Notes under the pieces: model-generated
Database searches by the model: none
The model's input: the letters and a program-made list of their open reading frames with translations, nothing else
What the model was told of the DNA's origin: nothing
In this document: positions 28,377-39,002 of the stretch, in pieces
Position numbering within the stretch: the stretch's first letter is position 1
Layout: each line of letters opens with the position of its first letter
Translations under genes and position numbers: made by a program
Origin: Saccharina japonica
Lineage: Eukaryota; Sar; Phaeophyceae; Laminariales; Laminariaceae
DNA length: 64,000 bases
Assembly (NCBI GenBank): GCA_008828725.1
Contig: MEHQ01001731.1
Span: 259,063 to 323,062, forward strand
Reading direction: 5' to 3'

Positions 28377-28471
28377 TTTTGGGTTTAACCCCATTCAGAA
28401 CTGAAAAAAATGCCCACACATAATTCCAAGTAGTTGTCCCCAAATTCGTGGGACCAGTTCTTAAGGGGTTC
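28377..28471 (-). mobile_element. Family F palindromic element nested in MITE-B
   Basis: TTAACCCCATTCAGAACTG left and CCAGTTCTTAAGGGGTT right, with AATTCCAAGTAGTTGTCCCC between. The family is about 90 bases, almost entirely inverted repeat. Confidence 0.65.
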
Positions 28472-28869
28472 AGGGGCCCGATCATTCAGAAATAATTTCA
28501 GCCAAAAAAAGGTATACCTCTTTTCGTACATAGCGCTACGACATCATCATCATCATCATCATCATCGTTAGGTTCAGTTGTTGTTTCCCTCTCTCTCCGC
28601 CCCGTGTCCCCACCAAAGAGCTCGCTTCGCCTAAAAACGCGAATCGTACTACTGCTGCTGTACGTACGTAAACGCGTGCCACATACGACAATGGGTTTAA
28701 CTAACAGTTTTTGCCCAAACAATGGTTGTGACTATACCGATTAAGGGGTATGCCTTGTAAGGCATGCATTATCGTCGGAACACCATCGGGTTGCACTCTC
28801 ATGTCCTTTCTCAAGGTCGTTTTTTACTTACTATTAGTACGTATAGAGCCCCAGAAAAAAGGAATAGAC

Positions 28870-29025
28870 CGATGGATGGACCCCTCGACCAGCCGACGGC
28901 CGGACCAACAAACGGATCAACCAACCAACCGACCGACGGGCGGGCGGACGGACCAACCATCCGAACTATGGACCAACCAACAGACCGGTGGATGGACCAG
29001 CCAACCGACCGATCAACCGACAAAA
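28870..29025 (+). repeat. (GACCAACCAACC)n-type simple repeat
   Basis: Degenerate units of GGACCAACCAACCGACCG give Pro/Thr/Asp-rich frames that are not genes. Confidence 0.8.
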
Positions 29026-29279
29026 TAACCAACCCGAAACTGTACCCCTATCGCAGCACTGCGTATCAAAAACGACCCCCCAGCAACAGGCGTCCTCTCA
29101 ATAGCGCTCAAACCCGCCCCGCTCTCTACCTTCCCCCCCAACCCCGGCACGCGCGCGCTCCGACGCCCCCACTCACCCACCCACCCACCCTCTTGGGGCT
29201 GTGCTCTTTGCCGCGAAATGTGCTCGTCTTCTTCCTCTTGACGCTTCTCTCGCGAATGGGAGAACAGCTCCTGACACAG

Positions 29280-29429
29280 AGGCACGGCAACGCGGGGTTC
29301 ACGAGGGAGCTGATGGGCTGCAGAATGCCCGGCATCGGGGCCAAGTGTCCTCGTGGGCTGCGGTCTCACTTCATGGGCCTGCAGAACTTTGAGTACGACT
29401 GGGGGGGCGGGGGCGGGGGCGGGAAGTAG
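29280..29429 (+). CDS. Candidate terminal exon, unrecognised gene
   Basis: An acceptor CTCCTGACACAG|AGG follows a long pyrimidine-rich stretch. It reads RHGNAGFTRELMGCRMPGIG, then KCPRGLRSHFMGLQNFEYDW, a Gly run and TAG. The composition is convincing and GC content high. The frame is open further upstream (VLVFFLLTLLSRMGEQLLTQ), so the exon could be longer, and minus-strand frames over the same bases are also charged. No upstream exon was found. Confidence 0.4.
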   Translation, partial: RHGNAGFTRELMGCRMPGIGAKCPRGLRSHFMGLQNFEYDWGGGGGGGK

Positions 29430-29752
29430 ATATGGTTGATCCCTCTATAGGAGACTGCAGCCCCCGTGTTGGGGGGAACAAGTTCGCTGGGAACTGGTGT
29501 GGGATAGTTTTCGCAGCATCTGTGTATGTAAAAAAGGGGAACGCAAGCAGCCGTAGGCTTTAGTAGGTAGGCGGTAGCATAGTAGGCCGTAGTGAGCCGT
29601 AGTAGTTGTATGTCGTTTTCTTGGATTACGTAGAGTGGTCTCGCGGCTGCGGGGAGCATCAAGCGTAGCAGTGGGTGTATATGGCTTCACCAAGCTTGGA
29701 AAAAATGACATATGACCGCACACAAAAACTCCATATTTCAACTTCATTCCTG

Positions 29753-29850
29753 TCCCGGGGGACCATAGAAACCAGGACCATCACGTACACTAAAATCTAG
29801 ATATTCCATTATTTTTAGTAAGCACATTTAATCCTGGTTTCTATTTCGGG
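29753..29850 (+). mobile_element. MITE-A subfamily 2
   Basis: Same plan as MITE-A but with arms GGACCATAGAAACCAGGACC and TCCTGGTTTCTATTTC. Adjacent to a standard copy, sharing the GGGGGG junction. Confidence 0.7.
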
Positions 29851-29964
29851 GGGACCATAGTAAACACTAGTGAATAGAACCAAATATTGCTAGTAAAAAT
29901 AGGAAATATATAGGTGTTTGTGTTTACCGTAGGTTCTATTTACTACATTAGCCCACCCCGTAAT
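29845..29964 (+). mobile_element. MITE-A, copy
   Basis: GGGGGGACCATAGTAAACAC left and TTCTATTTACTACATTAG-CCCGTAATA right. An ACTAGTGA insertion in the left arm also appears at 58,070 and 63,030. Confidence 0.7.
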
Positions 29965-30012
29965 AGGTTTCACCGTAAGAAGGCTTTCCTATCTGGCCGG
30001 GGTTGGGGCTAG

Positions 30013-30048
30013 TGTTAGGGTTACGGTTAGGGTTAGGTTAGGTTTAGT
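30013..30048 (+). repeat. Short telomere-like TTAGGG tract
   Basis: GTTAGGGTTACGGTTAGGG and decayed continuation; about five units, interstitial. The following stretch to 30,210 holds the diverged relative of the 81-codon ORF. Confidence 0.5.
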
Positions 30049-30299
30049 GTTATGGTATCCCCGTTTCCCCCTTATTTTTTGAAGAGGCGGTATTTATTAT
30101 AAGCGCCGAAAGACGAATAATGTTCCCCCTCCCGGCCAGAAGTCATCGGGTGGGAAGCAAGAGCGATATCACTTGCGTATATAAATCACCAAATTGTGAG
30201 TGATCGAGAGCATTCCAGAACCTGCACAGCGCTGCTTTGCTGTATATATTTTCCCTCTGGTGCTAGTGGTGGTGGTGGTGGTGCTGCTGCTGCGCCCCC

Positions 30300-30418
30300 C
30301 CCCCTCCGTCTGCCTGGTTGGTGAAAACCCAACGTGCTCCATCCCGGCATTGTAGGGATGCGAGGGTCTATGGTCATATGACTACGGCCGTGCACGACAT
30401 GAGTACACCCCCCCCCTC
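30300..30418 (+). repeat. Family D repeat, pair 1 first unit
   Basis: Starts after a C-run at GTCTGCCTGG and ends CATGAGTACACCCCCCCCC, running directly into the second unit. Confidence 0.75.
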
Positions 30419-30548
30419 ACGGCGCTTCGCGCTTGGTGCAAGCAATGTCTGCCTGGTTGGTGAAAACCCAACGTGCTCCGTCCCGGCATTGTAGGATGCG
30501 AGGGTCATGGGTCATATTGACTACGGCCATGAGTACACCCCTCCCCGT
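30416..30548 (+). repeat. Family D repeat, pair 1 second unit
   Basis: TCACGGCGCTTCGCGCTTGG to CATGAGTACACCCCTCCCC. The GCACGA word before CATGAG is lost. Confidence 0.75.
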
Positions 30549-30764
30549 TCCGAGCTCGCCGTAGCTGGGTCTGCCCACTGCAACCGTATCCGGCTCGTAT
30601 ACCTAGCTTAGGCTACGCGTCTTGACGTTACGAGGGTTTAGAGTCGAACATACCCCCAACCGTTTTTGTCGAAGACGGGCAAATGCGTCGACACGGCTCA
30701 GGCGTACGTACGTAGGGTTGCTGAGTAACGCGGGCGAACCGAAACGCCTTGTACAATAAAGGAG

Positions 30765-30870
30765 GTAGTACCTTTTTTTTTGGCCTTCTGAGGCAAATAC
30801 TTAACATTTCCGACTGATCGGGGGTTTCTTAACTGAGGAACTACCACCCAATAAGACATGCCTTATTACA
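30765..30870 (+). mobile_element. MITE-B-like variant fragment
   Basis: GGTAGTACCTTTTTTTTTGG, CCTTCTGAGGCAAATACTTA and AATAAGACATGCCTTATT; termini not identified. Confidence 0.45.
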
Positions 30871-30925
30871 ATAATTTCCGTTACAGGCCGAGAGGCCATG
30901 GGATTGATTGCTCCTCTCCTCGGGG

Positions 30926-31013
30926 GTTAACGCCTTAAGAACTGGTCCCACGAATTTGGGGAAAACTACTTGGAATTAGTGTGGGACCTTTTTTTCAAGT
31001 TCTGAATGGGTTA
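30926..31013 (+). mobile_element. Family F palindromic element
   Basis: GTTAACGCCTTAAGAACTGG and AAGTTCTGAATGGGTTAA enclose ACTACTTGGAATTAGTGTGG. Confidence 0.65.
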
Positions 31014-31239
31014 AAAGTGCATTTTTTCTTAATTTGCCGTTTTTTCGGGGGGGGATATTTATATACACGGGGTTAAGATTACATTTTTCTTAATTTGCCA
31101 TTTTTTTGGGTGAGATATACCTGGTATATATATACTGGTATATAGAGCTCCTCAAGTTGAGGAGCCTCGGGAATTTTCAGGTTTGCACCAGTACCTTCAC
31201 CAGCATGCGTCCCGACTTTTATGTCCCCTCCATTCCTTG

Positions 31240-31720
31240 TACGAGAAACAGCTATATGTCGAAACCTGATAGCCTTGTTCGTGTACGGGGTATGCATTAA
31301 TTGTAGGAAGTTGGATCGACTTTGCGACCAGTTGGTTAGTTGGGTGGCGGAGCAAGCCAGCTACAGTAGTGGACACATTGGTGCTGTCAGAAGGGCGGAT
31401 GAACTTGACGACTAATAGTTATTAGTTGGGTGGAGGGAACAAACCAACTATAACCATGTCTTCGGTGAAGAGCAGTTTTATACCGAAACCTGATAACCTT
31501 TTATTAATAGTGTATTCATGTGTTACGGGGGGGCATGGTGAACAGTAAATAGGACCTACGTACGGTACACACGAAAACTTTAATTCCCCCCCAATTTTAG
31601 TGATAATGTTTGGTCCTATTTGCTATGGTCCCCCGTATTAGTGCTGTGAAACAGGGTTTACTTTCACGGCTAGTTTGTTAGTTGGTTGGCGGAGCAAGTC
31701 AACTAACCAACTTACTGGTA
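31240..31720 (+). repeat. Diverged direct duplication, about 220 bases
   Basis: GAAACCTGATAGCCTT and GTTGGTTAGTTGGGTGGCGG at 31,260-31,350 recur as GAAACCTGATAACCTT (31,487) and AGTTGGTTGGCGGAGCAAG (31,680). A MITE-A is inserted in the second unit. Confidence 0.45.
31522..31640 (-). mobile_element. MITE-A, copy
   Basis: GTTACGGGGGGGCATGGTG left, TGCTATGGTCCCCCGTATTA right. The internal ACCTACGTACGGTACACAC shows minus orientation. Confidence 0.7.
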
Positions 31721-31809
31721 AGTCTGTATCAACATTTTATCAATAAAAACACACAACAGTAGTCAGATGCAGCAAAGGCGCAACACTGCCGTTTTTCCGC
31801 ACGCAACTA

Positions 31810-31916
31810 TTACGGGAAAACCATAGTTAATAGGACCAAAAATTATTAGTAAAAATAGGTAAATATAGAGGTTTTTGTGGGGACCGTAGGTCCTATTTAT
31901 TATGGCCCCTCGTAAT
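31810..31916 (+). mobile_element. MITE-A, copy
   Basis: ATTACGGGAAAACCATAGTT left, TTATTATGGCCCCTCGTAAT right; complete, plus orientation. Confidence 0.75.
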
Positions 31917-32230
31917 ATCTCGTAGATGTATTGCCTAACCAACTCATATCTAGCCGACGACTTACAGTCAGCCATTTCACAGCAGTCATACTATTCATGT
32001 GGTAGTGGTCCCTCTATAGTGCCGGTTGGGTAGTGCCGGCTGCCCGCTATAGTGCCCCTGTGAAATCGCTTGGCACCTGATGGGATTAACCAGTGTGGCA
32101 GTGTGCGGAGTAATTAGTGCCGGTTGCCGCTATAGTTAGTGCCTGTGAATCGCTTGGCACCTGATGGGATTAACCAGCGTGGCAGTGTGCGGAGTAGTTA
32201 GTGCCGGTTGCCGCTATAACAGTGCCGGTA

Positions 32231-32665
32231 TTACTATAGTATTCTTTAGCGCTGCCGCCGATCATTCAATGTAAGTATTGGATTTGGATGAGGCCTCCTG
32301 CTCCGGCGGAGGGCCTCGCCCGGGATAAACTCCGCGCTGAGTGCGCTCTCAGCGCGGTGTCTCTCCCTGGAATTGAAAATGACCGTGCAGAAAAAGACTA
32401 CTAATCAAGCTTGTAGGGTGGGTGGGAAGGTCTGTATTTTTCCTGCACCTATTACCCTGTTCCTCGCTGCTCGGCTCGCTCTCGACCGAATGATGGAGGG
32501 GCAGCACACCGAATCTCATACAACCGAACCAAAGCTGGAACCACCTCTTTTGTTCCAACGGTTGTTTCCCGCTGATTGGTCAACGATTTTACTATAGTAT
32601 TCTTTAGCGCTGCCGCCGATCATTCAATGTAAGTATTGGATTTGGATGAGGCCTCCTGCCCCGGC
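32231..32665 (+). repeat. 77-base direct repeats around a hairpin
   Basis: 32,231-32,307 and 32,589-32,665 match with one mismatch (TTACTATAGTATTCTTTAGC to CCTCCTGCYCCGGC). Between them is a perfect CCGCGCTGAG/CTCAGCGCGG stem with a six-base loop at about 32,330-32,357. Confidence 0.75.
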
Positions 32666-32748
32666 CGATGGTCCCACCCGAACTTCATTGTATTTACTAG
32701 GTTAGCAGTAGCCAGCGGCCGGGTATTATTGTATTGTCTCACCCAAAC

Positions 32749-33015
32749 TTACTTAAATGATCCGTACGTTAGACGTACTTTTTTCGCGCACGCGGAAAAG
32801 TCTGACTCAAAAGCCTGGGGTAGCGGCAACTCGTTCGCGCGCACGTGCTCGTGGTCCCGAGTCTTTTTAGACGCTCGGACCCCTGCGCTCGTCGTCGAAC
32901 CGACGAGGTGCTTCGCTATGCTCTCTGTCTTCCACCCCCCGATCTTCGTGATCCCGTCAACTGTTGTGCCTGCCAACGACTTACTCGCCGAGTCTCCCAC
33001 ATAACATGTTATAAT
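32749..33015 (-). CDS. Tyrosine-recombinase-like C-terminal exon, probably inactive
   Basis: On the minus strand an acceptor CCTTTTCCCTTAG|ATT opens a frame of 88 codons to TAA. It reads DSASKSLAGTTVDGITKIGG, then WKTESIAKHLVGSTTSAGV, and a basic tail. In tyrosine recombinases the GGW/GHS box is followed nine residues later by the nucleophilic Tyr; here that position (IAKHLVG) is Leu. The helix before the box fits the family, but the Arg of the H-x-x-R box is not seen in this exon. The upstream catalytic exons were not found in the 3.7-kb insertion. Crypton, Ngaro/DIRS or a domesticated copy are all possible. Confidence 0.5.
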   Translation of the reverse strand: MITCYVGDSASKSLAGTTVDGITKIGGWKTESIAKHLVGSTTSAGVRASKKTRDHEHVRANELPLPQAFESDFSACAKKVRLTYGSFK

Positions 33016-35924
33016 CTAAGGGAAAAGGCATATGAAAGTGTATCGCTCGGATACCCTCAAACTCATTAAATATGTGGCCGTGTGAGCCAAGCAGCAATAT
33101 CACGCGGCGTCGCGGCCGGTCATGGCGCAGCAGTGCGGGCGGGGTCCAGTGCTTCCTCATGGGGCTGAATCTGGGGGATTTTCGCTCCCCATCTCAGTTT
33201 AATAACTAATCAATTGATTTAATATTATTATTAGCGGTTACCAAGCTCCGACTGCGCGTCGTCCCCTTCCTTACTTCTTCCGCCCGGCAATCTCAGATCT
33301 CAGCGTGGCCAACAGTGTCTGGCCCTTTTGCGCACACGTGTAACGCAGTGAACATACCCACCAGCTGCGCTTTGCTGCTGTGGCTGTTAGCCGCTGCTGC
33401 TGCGGCTAGAGCAAGACCATCAGATAGAGAAGTAAGCAACGACCTATATCATTTATAATACAGATACTTATTATATGTATATAAAAACGAGTACTATGTA
33501 CCACACCGGGCACTTACATACTACTATGGGCAACGCAGAGCTAGCGCCAAGGGCGGATCCGTGGTCGTACCGCTAGTATATATTAAAACCCGGTATGCCA
33601 CACCGTCATCGCACATATATAGGCGTAGAGAAAAAGGCAACGTCGAGCGTGCTGTGAACTCGAAGCGGGATCAGGTATGCCTATGCCAGATGTCATTATG
33701 CACGCACGCTTAGTCGCGTGTCTTATACCTCCGTTCAGGTACGAGCGGTGCACCCCAGAGCGCAACAGTATACTTGCATTCGCCCTCATATACATAACTG
33801 AGCATAGCTCGCGAGCTAACCCGCGGGCAGTGCGATCATCTACCTCCCTGGAAGGACGTGCGGCGGATCAATCTCAGCATGCTGCGCGCGCGTTATGTAG
33901 CCCTCACGTGGCGCTTCGTAGAGGTCCCTTCGCTCAGCAATTCGGGCTGCGTTATGTGGACGATCTGTAATCAATCGTCGAATCAATGTACATCTATATG
34001 CACGATGCAAATATATTTTGTGTTCGATACCTCTTCCTAACCATAACGGGTTAACGGAGGCATACATAAGAGCTCTCTGCTCTGTTGCTTGCTGGTGCAG
34101 GCTTCTGTTGCATATGCTTCTGATGTTGGTGCTTATATAATACCTCTGTGAGTGCTACTGATACCCGTGCAATTACTGCTGATGCTGAAGTAACTACGGC
34201 TGCGGCTGCGGTATGAATAGGTGCATAATACGGTTTTAACATAAATAGTACTTACGTATCTGGCAAATACTATAATAATAATAACAATACTAATAATAAT
34301 CGTACTTACGTATCTCTGCCACCCACACAACGGAAATGTCCATCGAACTCTTGACCCAACATAAGAGAAACTGATAGTGCTGTTTTCCCGCTATTGCTGC
34401 TGCTCTGCAGCTGCTGGTGATATCGCTGCCCATGCTTCTACTGCTACTGCTTGTAGATGAATATCAGACCTGATAATGTGCGTGGAACGGCAGTACAACA
34501 GTTACGGTAACACCTGGTATCCCCATATCCAGGTTTATTACATGAACGTTCGTAGAATATGTATAGATAAACGAAGCCGTATGCTTGCGTCAATGACTCG
34601 AACAAAACGGCCGATTTAGCTGTTGTCTGCTTCTGTCTTTCACAAGCAAGACTCCGTACTACCCGCAACTACGCCTGCTGTCCCGCCGCTATGATTCTGC
34701 GGTCGCTGCTACAATGAAGTATAACGGTATATGCTTGATCTACGTGGCTTTGTTTCGCCTGCTCAAATATGCGTCCTCGCCCTTCGCTAGATACTGTTCA
34801 CTCGCAGCTTTGTTCGGGAGGAGCATTTTGAACGTCACAAACAAGCGGGCCAACCCATTCACAAAATCACCATCGCATACGCTACACAAATAGCAGGGTA
34901 GGGGTCGCCTACACAGCCCAGCAGTATCCGGCTACGGCGCAACCGGTCATGGCGCAGCGACGCGGGCGGGGTTCAGCGCTTGCCGCTACATTGTTCTCGT
35001 TAGCCCTTAGCCCTGCAGTTACGGCGCTAACCGTACGGCCGGGATTTTGCGCTTCCCATCTCCTTATATATACATATACTTATCATAATCTCCGACTGCC
35101 CGTCGTCACACGTACGCGCGGCTGATATGCAGCCGTTAGCACTACGGCCCGCGGTACGTGCGTGCGCTGTGCGTACGCTGTCCTCGTTGTGTAATGTCCG
35201 CAAGCGTGTGCTTGTCCGTAAATCACAATAATAAAATCTAAAGTAAGAGACCTATGACAGTGTATCGCTTGGCTCCAATCAAGAGCATAAAACGTCCATA
35301 ATCCAGGACAGGGCGACCGCTGGTGAATATTCCAAACGATACCCGCAGTGACGGGAAACGAACAGCATGCATACATCAATCCTTCGTCGTTTGACGTACC
35401 ACTTCGGCATAATAAATGTCTACATCGCAGGGTGATCGGCAAGAGAGCCTGTAATAAAGCTCCGAATGTACGGGGCGCGGCGAGTGGCGAGTAAGTTTTA
35501 TCAGCTCATAACCGGCGCTCATGCTAAGGTGGGCTCGCTGGCCGACGGCCGGCAAAGGCACGGTACGCCGCGACCGCTGCTGCCATACCTAAACGGGGGT
35601 GGTCGTGTTGCGCTGATTGTGCGTCCCATAGTCTCGCGAACACACTGAATACGCAGTAGAGCAGTCCTCGGAGATGAAATTGCGAGAGTTCAGAATATTT
35701 TACGGAGCGGCCGGTAACGAGTGTAGCGGCTCGTACGGTCAGATAGACTCGGTTGCCAATGACCGGCGAAGACACAGCCTATTATTCCTCGTACCATTTT
35801 CGAGCGCTACCATCACTAACATATTACACAAAACCAAAATGCAGTAAAAATAAATCAAGGTAACCCAAGCCACTCACACATAAATAACTCAGTGACCTGG
35901 AGCAAGCATAGCGAAGTCACGTAT
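33016..35924. other. Insertion interior without a recognisable gene
   Basis: A block with CGGTCATGGCGCAGC, GCGGGGT-CAG and CTCCGACTGC is present at 33,115-33,265 and again at 34,945-35,105. A GTGTATCGCTYGG block is at 33,038 and at 35,261. Short frames on both strands look random. The region differs in texture from the surrounding MITE-rich DNA, with fewer family members inside. Confidence 0.4.
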
Positions 35925-36074
35925 CAGTGTGCGGAGTAATTAGTGCCGGTTGCCGCTATAACAGTGCCGGTATTACTGGCTGGCGCACACCGGCCCTATA
36001 GAGGGACTATTCCTGTAGCATAATAGTCGAAATTAACATCGATCAAGGTGCCGCGCACGCTCCGGAAAGCAAAG

Positions 36075-36364
36075 GACGCGTGCTACTATAGAGTATAGAG
36101 GTAGCCCTTTATGGCTGTTTTTTTTTTTCCCTGAATAGTCGGACTCCTTACCTTAACTCAAAATCGCCGAACTTCTATTCTTGTGTTGCAATGTTTCCAT
36201 TGTACAGTTAAGTTAAGCCATGATATTGTTCATCGGGTATATAGCACTTTTTATTTTCCTCCAAAATCAGTTTTTTTGGGTGAGGTATAGAGGTCCTGAA
36301 GTGATAAGTGACCACCCTTATAAGGCAAAAACATACATGGTGCACCTCTACCATAGCATGCGTC
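36075..36364 (+). mobile_element. MITE-B, copy
   Basis: GACGCGTGCTACTATAGAG left, CCTCTACCATAGCATGCGTC right; TATTTTCCTCCAAAATCAG core intact. Confidence 0.8.
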
Positions 36365-36574
36365 AAGGACCCTTTCAAACGAGCTCGAATACGGAGAACC
36401 CGACAAGTCTGAACTGAATCAACAACGAAGGCGTTGGGCCGAGGGTAGACATTGACGATATTTTTTCCGCTATCTTTTGCCAGTATCGGATGGATTGATG
36501 AGGTACGATCGAGCGGCGCCGCTGTCGTGGACGTTTTTTTGTTTTGTTTTGGTTCAACCAGAAGAAGGGAGTAG

Positions 36575-36719
36575 GAAATCTTAGCCTTACCCCTTTTATT
36601 ACTGCACTCTAATTCCAAGATAAACCAAAATTTGACTCTAATTCCAAGATAAATCAAATTTAGACTCTAATTCCAAGTAGTTAGTCCCCGCCACGGGACT
36701 GCAGCCCTAAAAGGGGTTG
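36575..36719 (-). mobile_element. Family F element with internal triplication
   Basis: ACTCTAATTCCAAGATAAA occurs three times before AGTAGTTAGTCCCCGCC and GACTGCAGCCCTAAAAGGGG. Confidence 0.5.
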
Positions 36720-37182
36720 AGCCCAACTGGGACTTCAAGGCACATGCCCTAAAGGGAAAAAAAATGTCGAAAAACAAGTGACGATCGCTACTGCAGCGAT
36801 GGCCATACGAAGCAACCATGGTTGTTGAGGTGGGGGGGTGTATCATACATGATGGAGTATATACCCGCCCAACTCTACCGCAAATGGTGTTTGTTTTGCA
36901 CAACACGCGTGCTTGCATTACACTACTTGTACGCTTGTACCGCGTGCCCACACCAATAGAGGACGGTTGATAAGAGCGTTGATAGTTCCGTTGATACGAT
37001 CGTTGATAAGACGGTTGATAAGACACACTTTACTTGCCATTATTTCTGACACGTATTTCCTACGTACCTCCTTTTTTTCCGATCTATCCCACGAGGGTTA
37101 GTGGTCGAGCTATGAGTCAGCAGGGTTCCACGACTGATTCACAGCTTGGTAGATGCCGGTAACCAAGTAACGGACGATAGTT

Positions 37183-37226
37183 GGCAAGTCGGCTGGCGAA
37201 GCCAGCTGGTGGCCAGCCGACTTGCG
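37183..37226. repeat. Perfect 14-15 base inverted repeat (hairpin)
   Basis: GGCAAGTCGGCTGGC and GCCAGCCGACTTGC flank a 14-base loop that itself contains CCAGCTGG. 36,720-37,180 shows only GTTGATAAGACG short repeats. Confidence 0.7.
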
Positions 37227-37499
37227 CCGACTTAAGTCAGGGGATGAAGCGAGCCAATCAACCCTCCCCGGAAAAGGGGGTCGCGATAAAAAAAGAAATT
37301 ATACGTATCGCATTCGGCAATCCTTCCTACAAGTATTGGAACCCAATAAGTCGGACAGTTGGCACCTCCTGGAAACGACTAACTACTATTAATAGTCTGA
37401 CTAACAACTAGTTGACAACTTTAGCCGTGCCGATTCCCCAGCTCTAGTTAATGGGGGTTCAACTTGGAGAAGAGAACAGAGAAGCGGCAGGGGGAGCAC

Positions 37500-37690
37500 C
37501 CCAATAGTGCATGCAGTCGCCAGCAGTGCCCGGTCAGGGCCGTGCACCCACACTTCTCAGCACCGCTGTCACCACCACCATCGCGAAAACGGCGGCGCCT
37601 CTTGGGGCGAGAATTTGACCACCAGCGTGGACCATGTCTCCTCCTCGTTGAAGGCAGAGCGTGGCCCCGCTACGAGGGTAGGTGCTACGG
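37500..37690 (+). CDS. GC-rich segment, possible exon
   Basis: GC rises sharply and a good donor, GCTACGAG|GTAGGT, stands at about 37,678. Two plus frames look acceptable (NLTTSVDHVSSSLKAERGPA; LLSTAVTTTIAKTAAPLGAR, the latter ending in TGA). Neither could be linked to another exon. Confidence 0.25.
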
Positions 37691-37885
37691 CCTCAACCCC
37701 TCGCGCGTGGCCAAACGCTGACCTGACCCCGCACGATGGTGCTTACCCACTTCCGAAGCTTCTAAGGTGGCATTTCTCTTCCTCGGCCTTGTGTCCCCTG
37801 GCCTCGTAATTTGAGCACACCATGAGTTGCAGGAGAAAAATAGGAGTATGATTTGTCGCCGCTTTCAGCCAAGGCGACCGTTTCA

Positions 37886-38135
37886 CACCTCGGACAGCTC
37901 ATCGATTCCCACTCCATGATCTATAAGCAGTAGACCTTCCAAGGCAGAAAACATCTATTCCCGATCGTGTATGATCTACAGTGGCTCATGCTGGCGGATG
38001 CGAGCCGTATGATCTGCATGATTTAACACTTGTTTCCTGCGTTGGATGTATACTATATGCATACAGATCCTGCACAATCTCTCACAACGGCAGGTGAGGA
38101 ACTAGATGATCTATCTGTAGATAGATAGATCATGA
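37886..38135 (+). repeat. Family C GATC-rich repeat, copy 6
   Basis: Starts TCACACCTCGGACAGCTCAT and ends GATAGATAGATCATGATA. It includes AACGGCAGGTGAGGAACTAG. Confidence 0.65.
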
Positions 38136-38473
38136 TATTTCCGAGATTGTTCGTTTGGATCGTGTCAGCAACGACGGTTACAAAAGTTGTAGAGGTTTGC
38201 GTATATATTCGCAGGCGTTATTGTGGAATTCTTGCCTCGTGCGGGAGGAGAGTTCGAGCCCTCCGCTCTCTCTCCGCTCTCTCTCCGCTCTCTCTCTCTC
38301 GCTCTGTCCTCTAATGCAACGACCTTAAAACATCTCATCAGACTGCTGGGCAGTCAGGGCATCCAGATTTGCAATCTAGGAACAGAGATATGGACCTTTT
38401 GTCGCCATTTCGTGTGGCCATTCGGCGAGTGCAGCGCGATGAAGCAGAGCACACAAATGTAACAACATACAAT

Positions 38474-38939
38474 GACGCGTGCTACGATAGAGGTGCACCA
38501 TGTTTTTTACGAGGGTAGTTGCTTGATTGGCTCTATACCTGCAGTAGCCTGCACACTGATTTTGGAGGAAAATAAAAGCGCGACCCGATGGACAACCCCA
38601 TGACCCGATTATAAAATGAAAACTCTTGCAACGCAAGAATGAAATTCCGGCGATTTGGGGTTAAGGGCCCGTTTTAACGAAGAAAAAGAAAAATCAATTT
38701 GGAAAAAAAAAATATCGAATCCGCTTTTCATTGGTCAGAACCCGCACCACCACCCAAGATTACACCCCAAGATCCTAATCTTTGGTGCTGGTGCGTGTGT
38801 TGACCAATGAAAAGTCGATTTGATTTTGATTTTTTCCAAATTGAATTTATTTTGTACTCGTTAATACGGGCCCTTAAGAAGCCCCGTCCTTCAGAAAGCG
38901 TTTCAGCCAAAAAGTGATACCTCTATCGTAGCACACGTC
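38474..38939 (-). mobile_element. MITE-B with a foldback element inside
   Basis: Complete ends GACGCGTGCTACGATAGAGG and CCTCTATCGTAGCACACGTC. After GGGGTTAAG, a foldback of about 205 bases (38,668-38,876) begins GGGCCCGTTTTAACGA and ends GTTAATACGGGCCC. Its arms contain CTTTTCATTGGTCA and TGACCAATGAAAAG. Confidence 0.75.
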
Positions 38940-39002
38940 ACCATACGCAGGCCGGAATATGTGGTTTTCCATTTGCATTCTGTTTTTTTAAGTATCAGCA
39001 GG

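Larger units (their letters stand above)
27834..28540 (-). mobile_element. MITE-B broken by nested insertions
   Basis: GGTAGAGGTGCACCTGCG at the left, CCATATAGCCTAATG at 27,989, then a tRNA-like block to 28,330. MITE-B resumes with TGAAAATATTGACACAAGGA, is interrupted again by a family F element, and ends near TACCTCTTTTCGTACATAGC. Confidence 0.6.
32007..36009 (+). mobile_element. MITE-E split by a 3.7-kb insertion
   Basis: The left terminus GGTCCCTCTATAGTGCCGG is at 32,007 and the right terminus CCGGCCCTATAGAGGGAC ends near 36,008. The left part contains a tandem duplication of the CTTGGCACCTGATGGGATTA block. The MITE sequence stops after CCGGTATTACT at 32,235 and resumes at CAGTGTGCGGAGTAATTAG at 35,925, so 53 bases (32,183-32,235 and 35,925-35,977, one mismatch) are repeated at both ends of the insertion. 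Confidence 0.65.
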
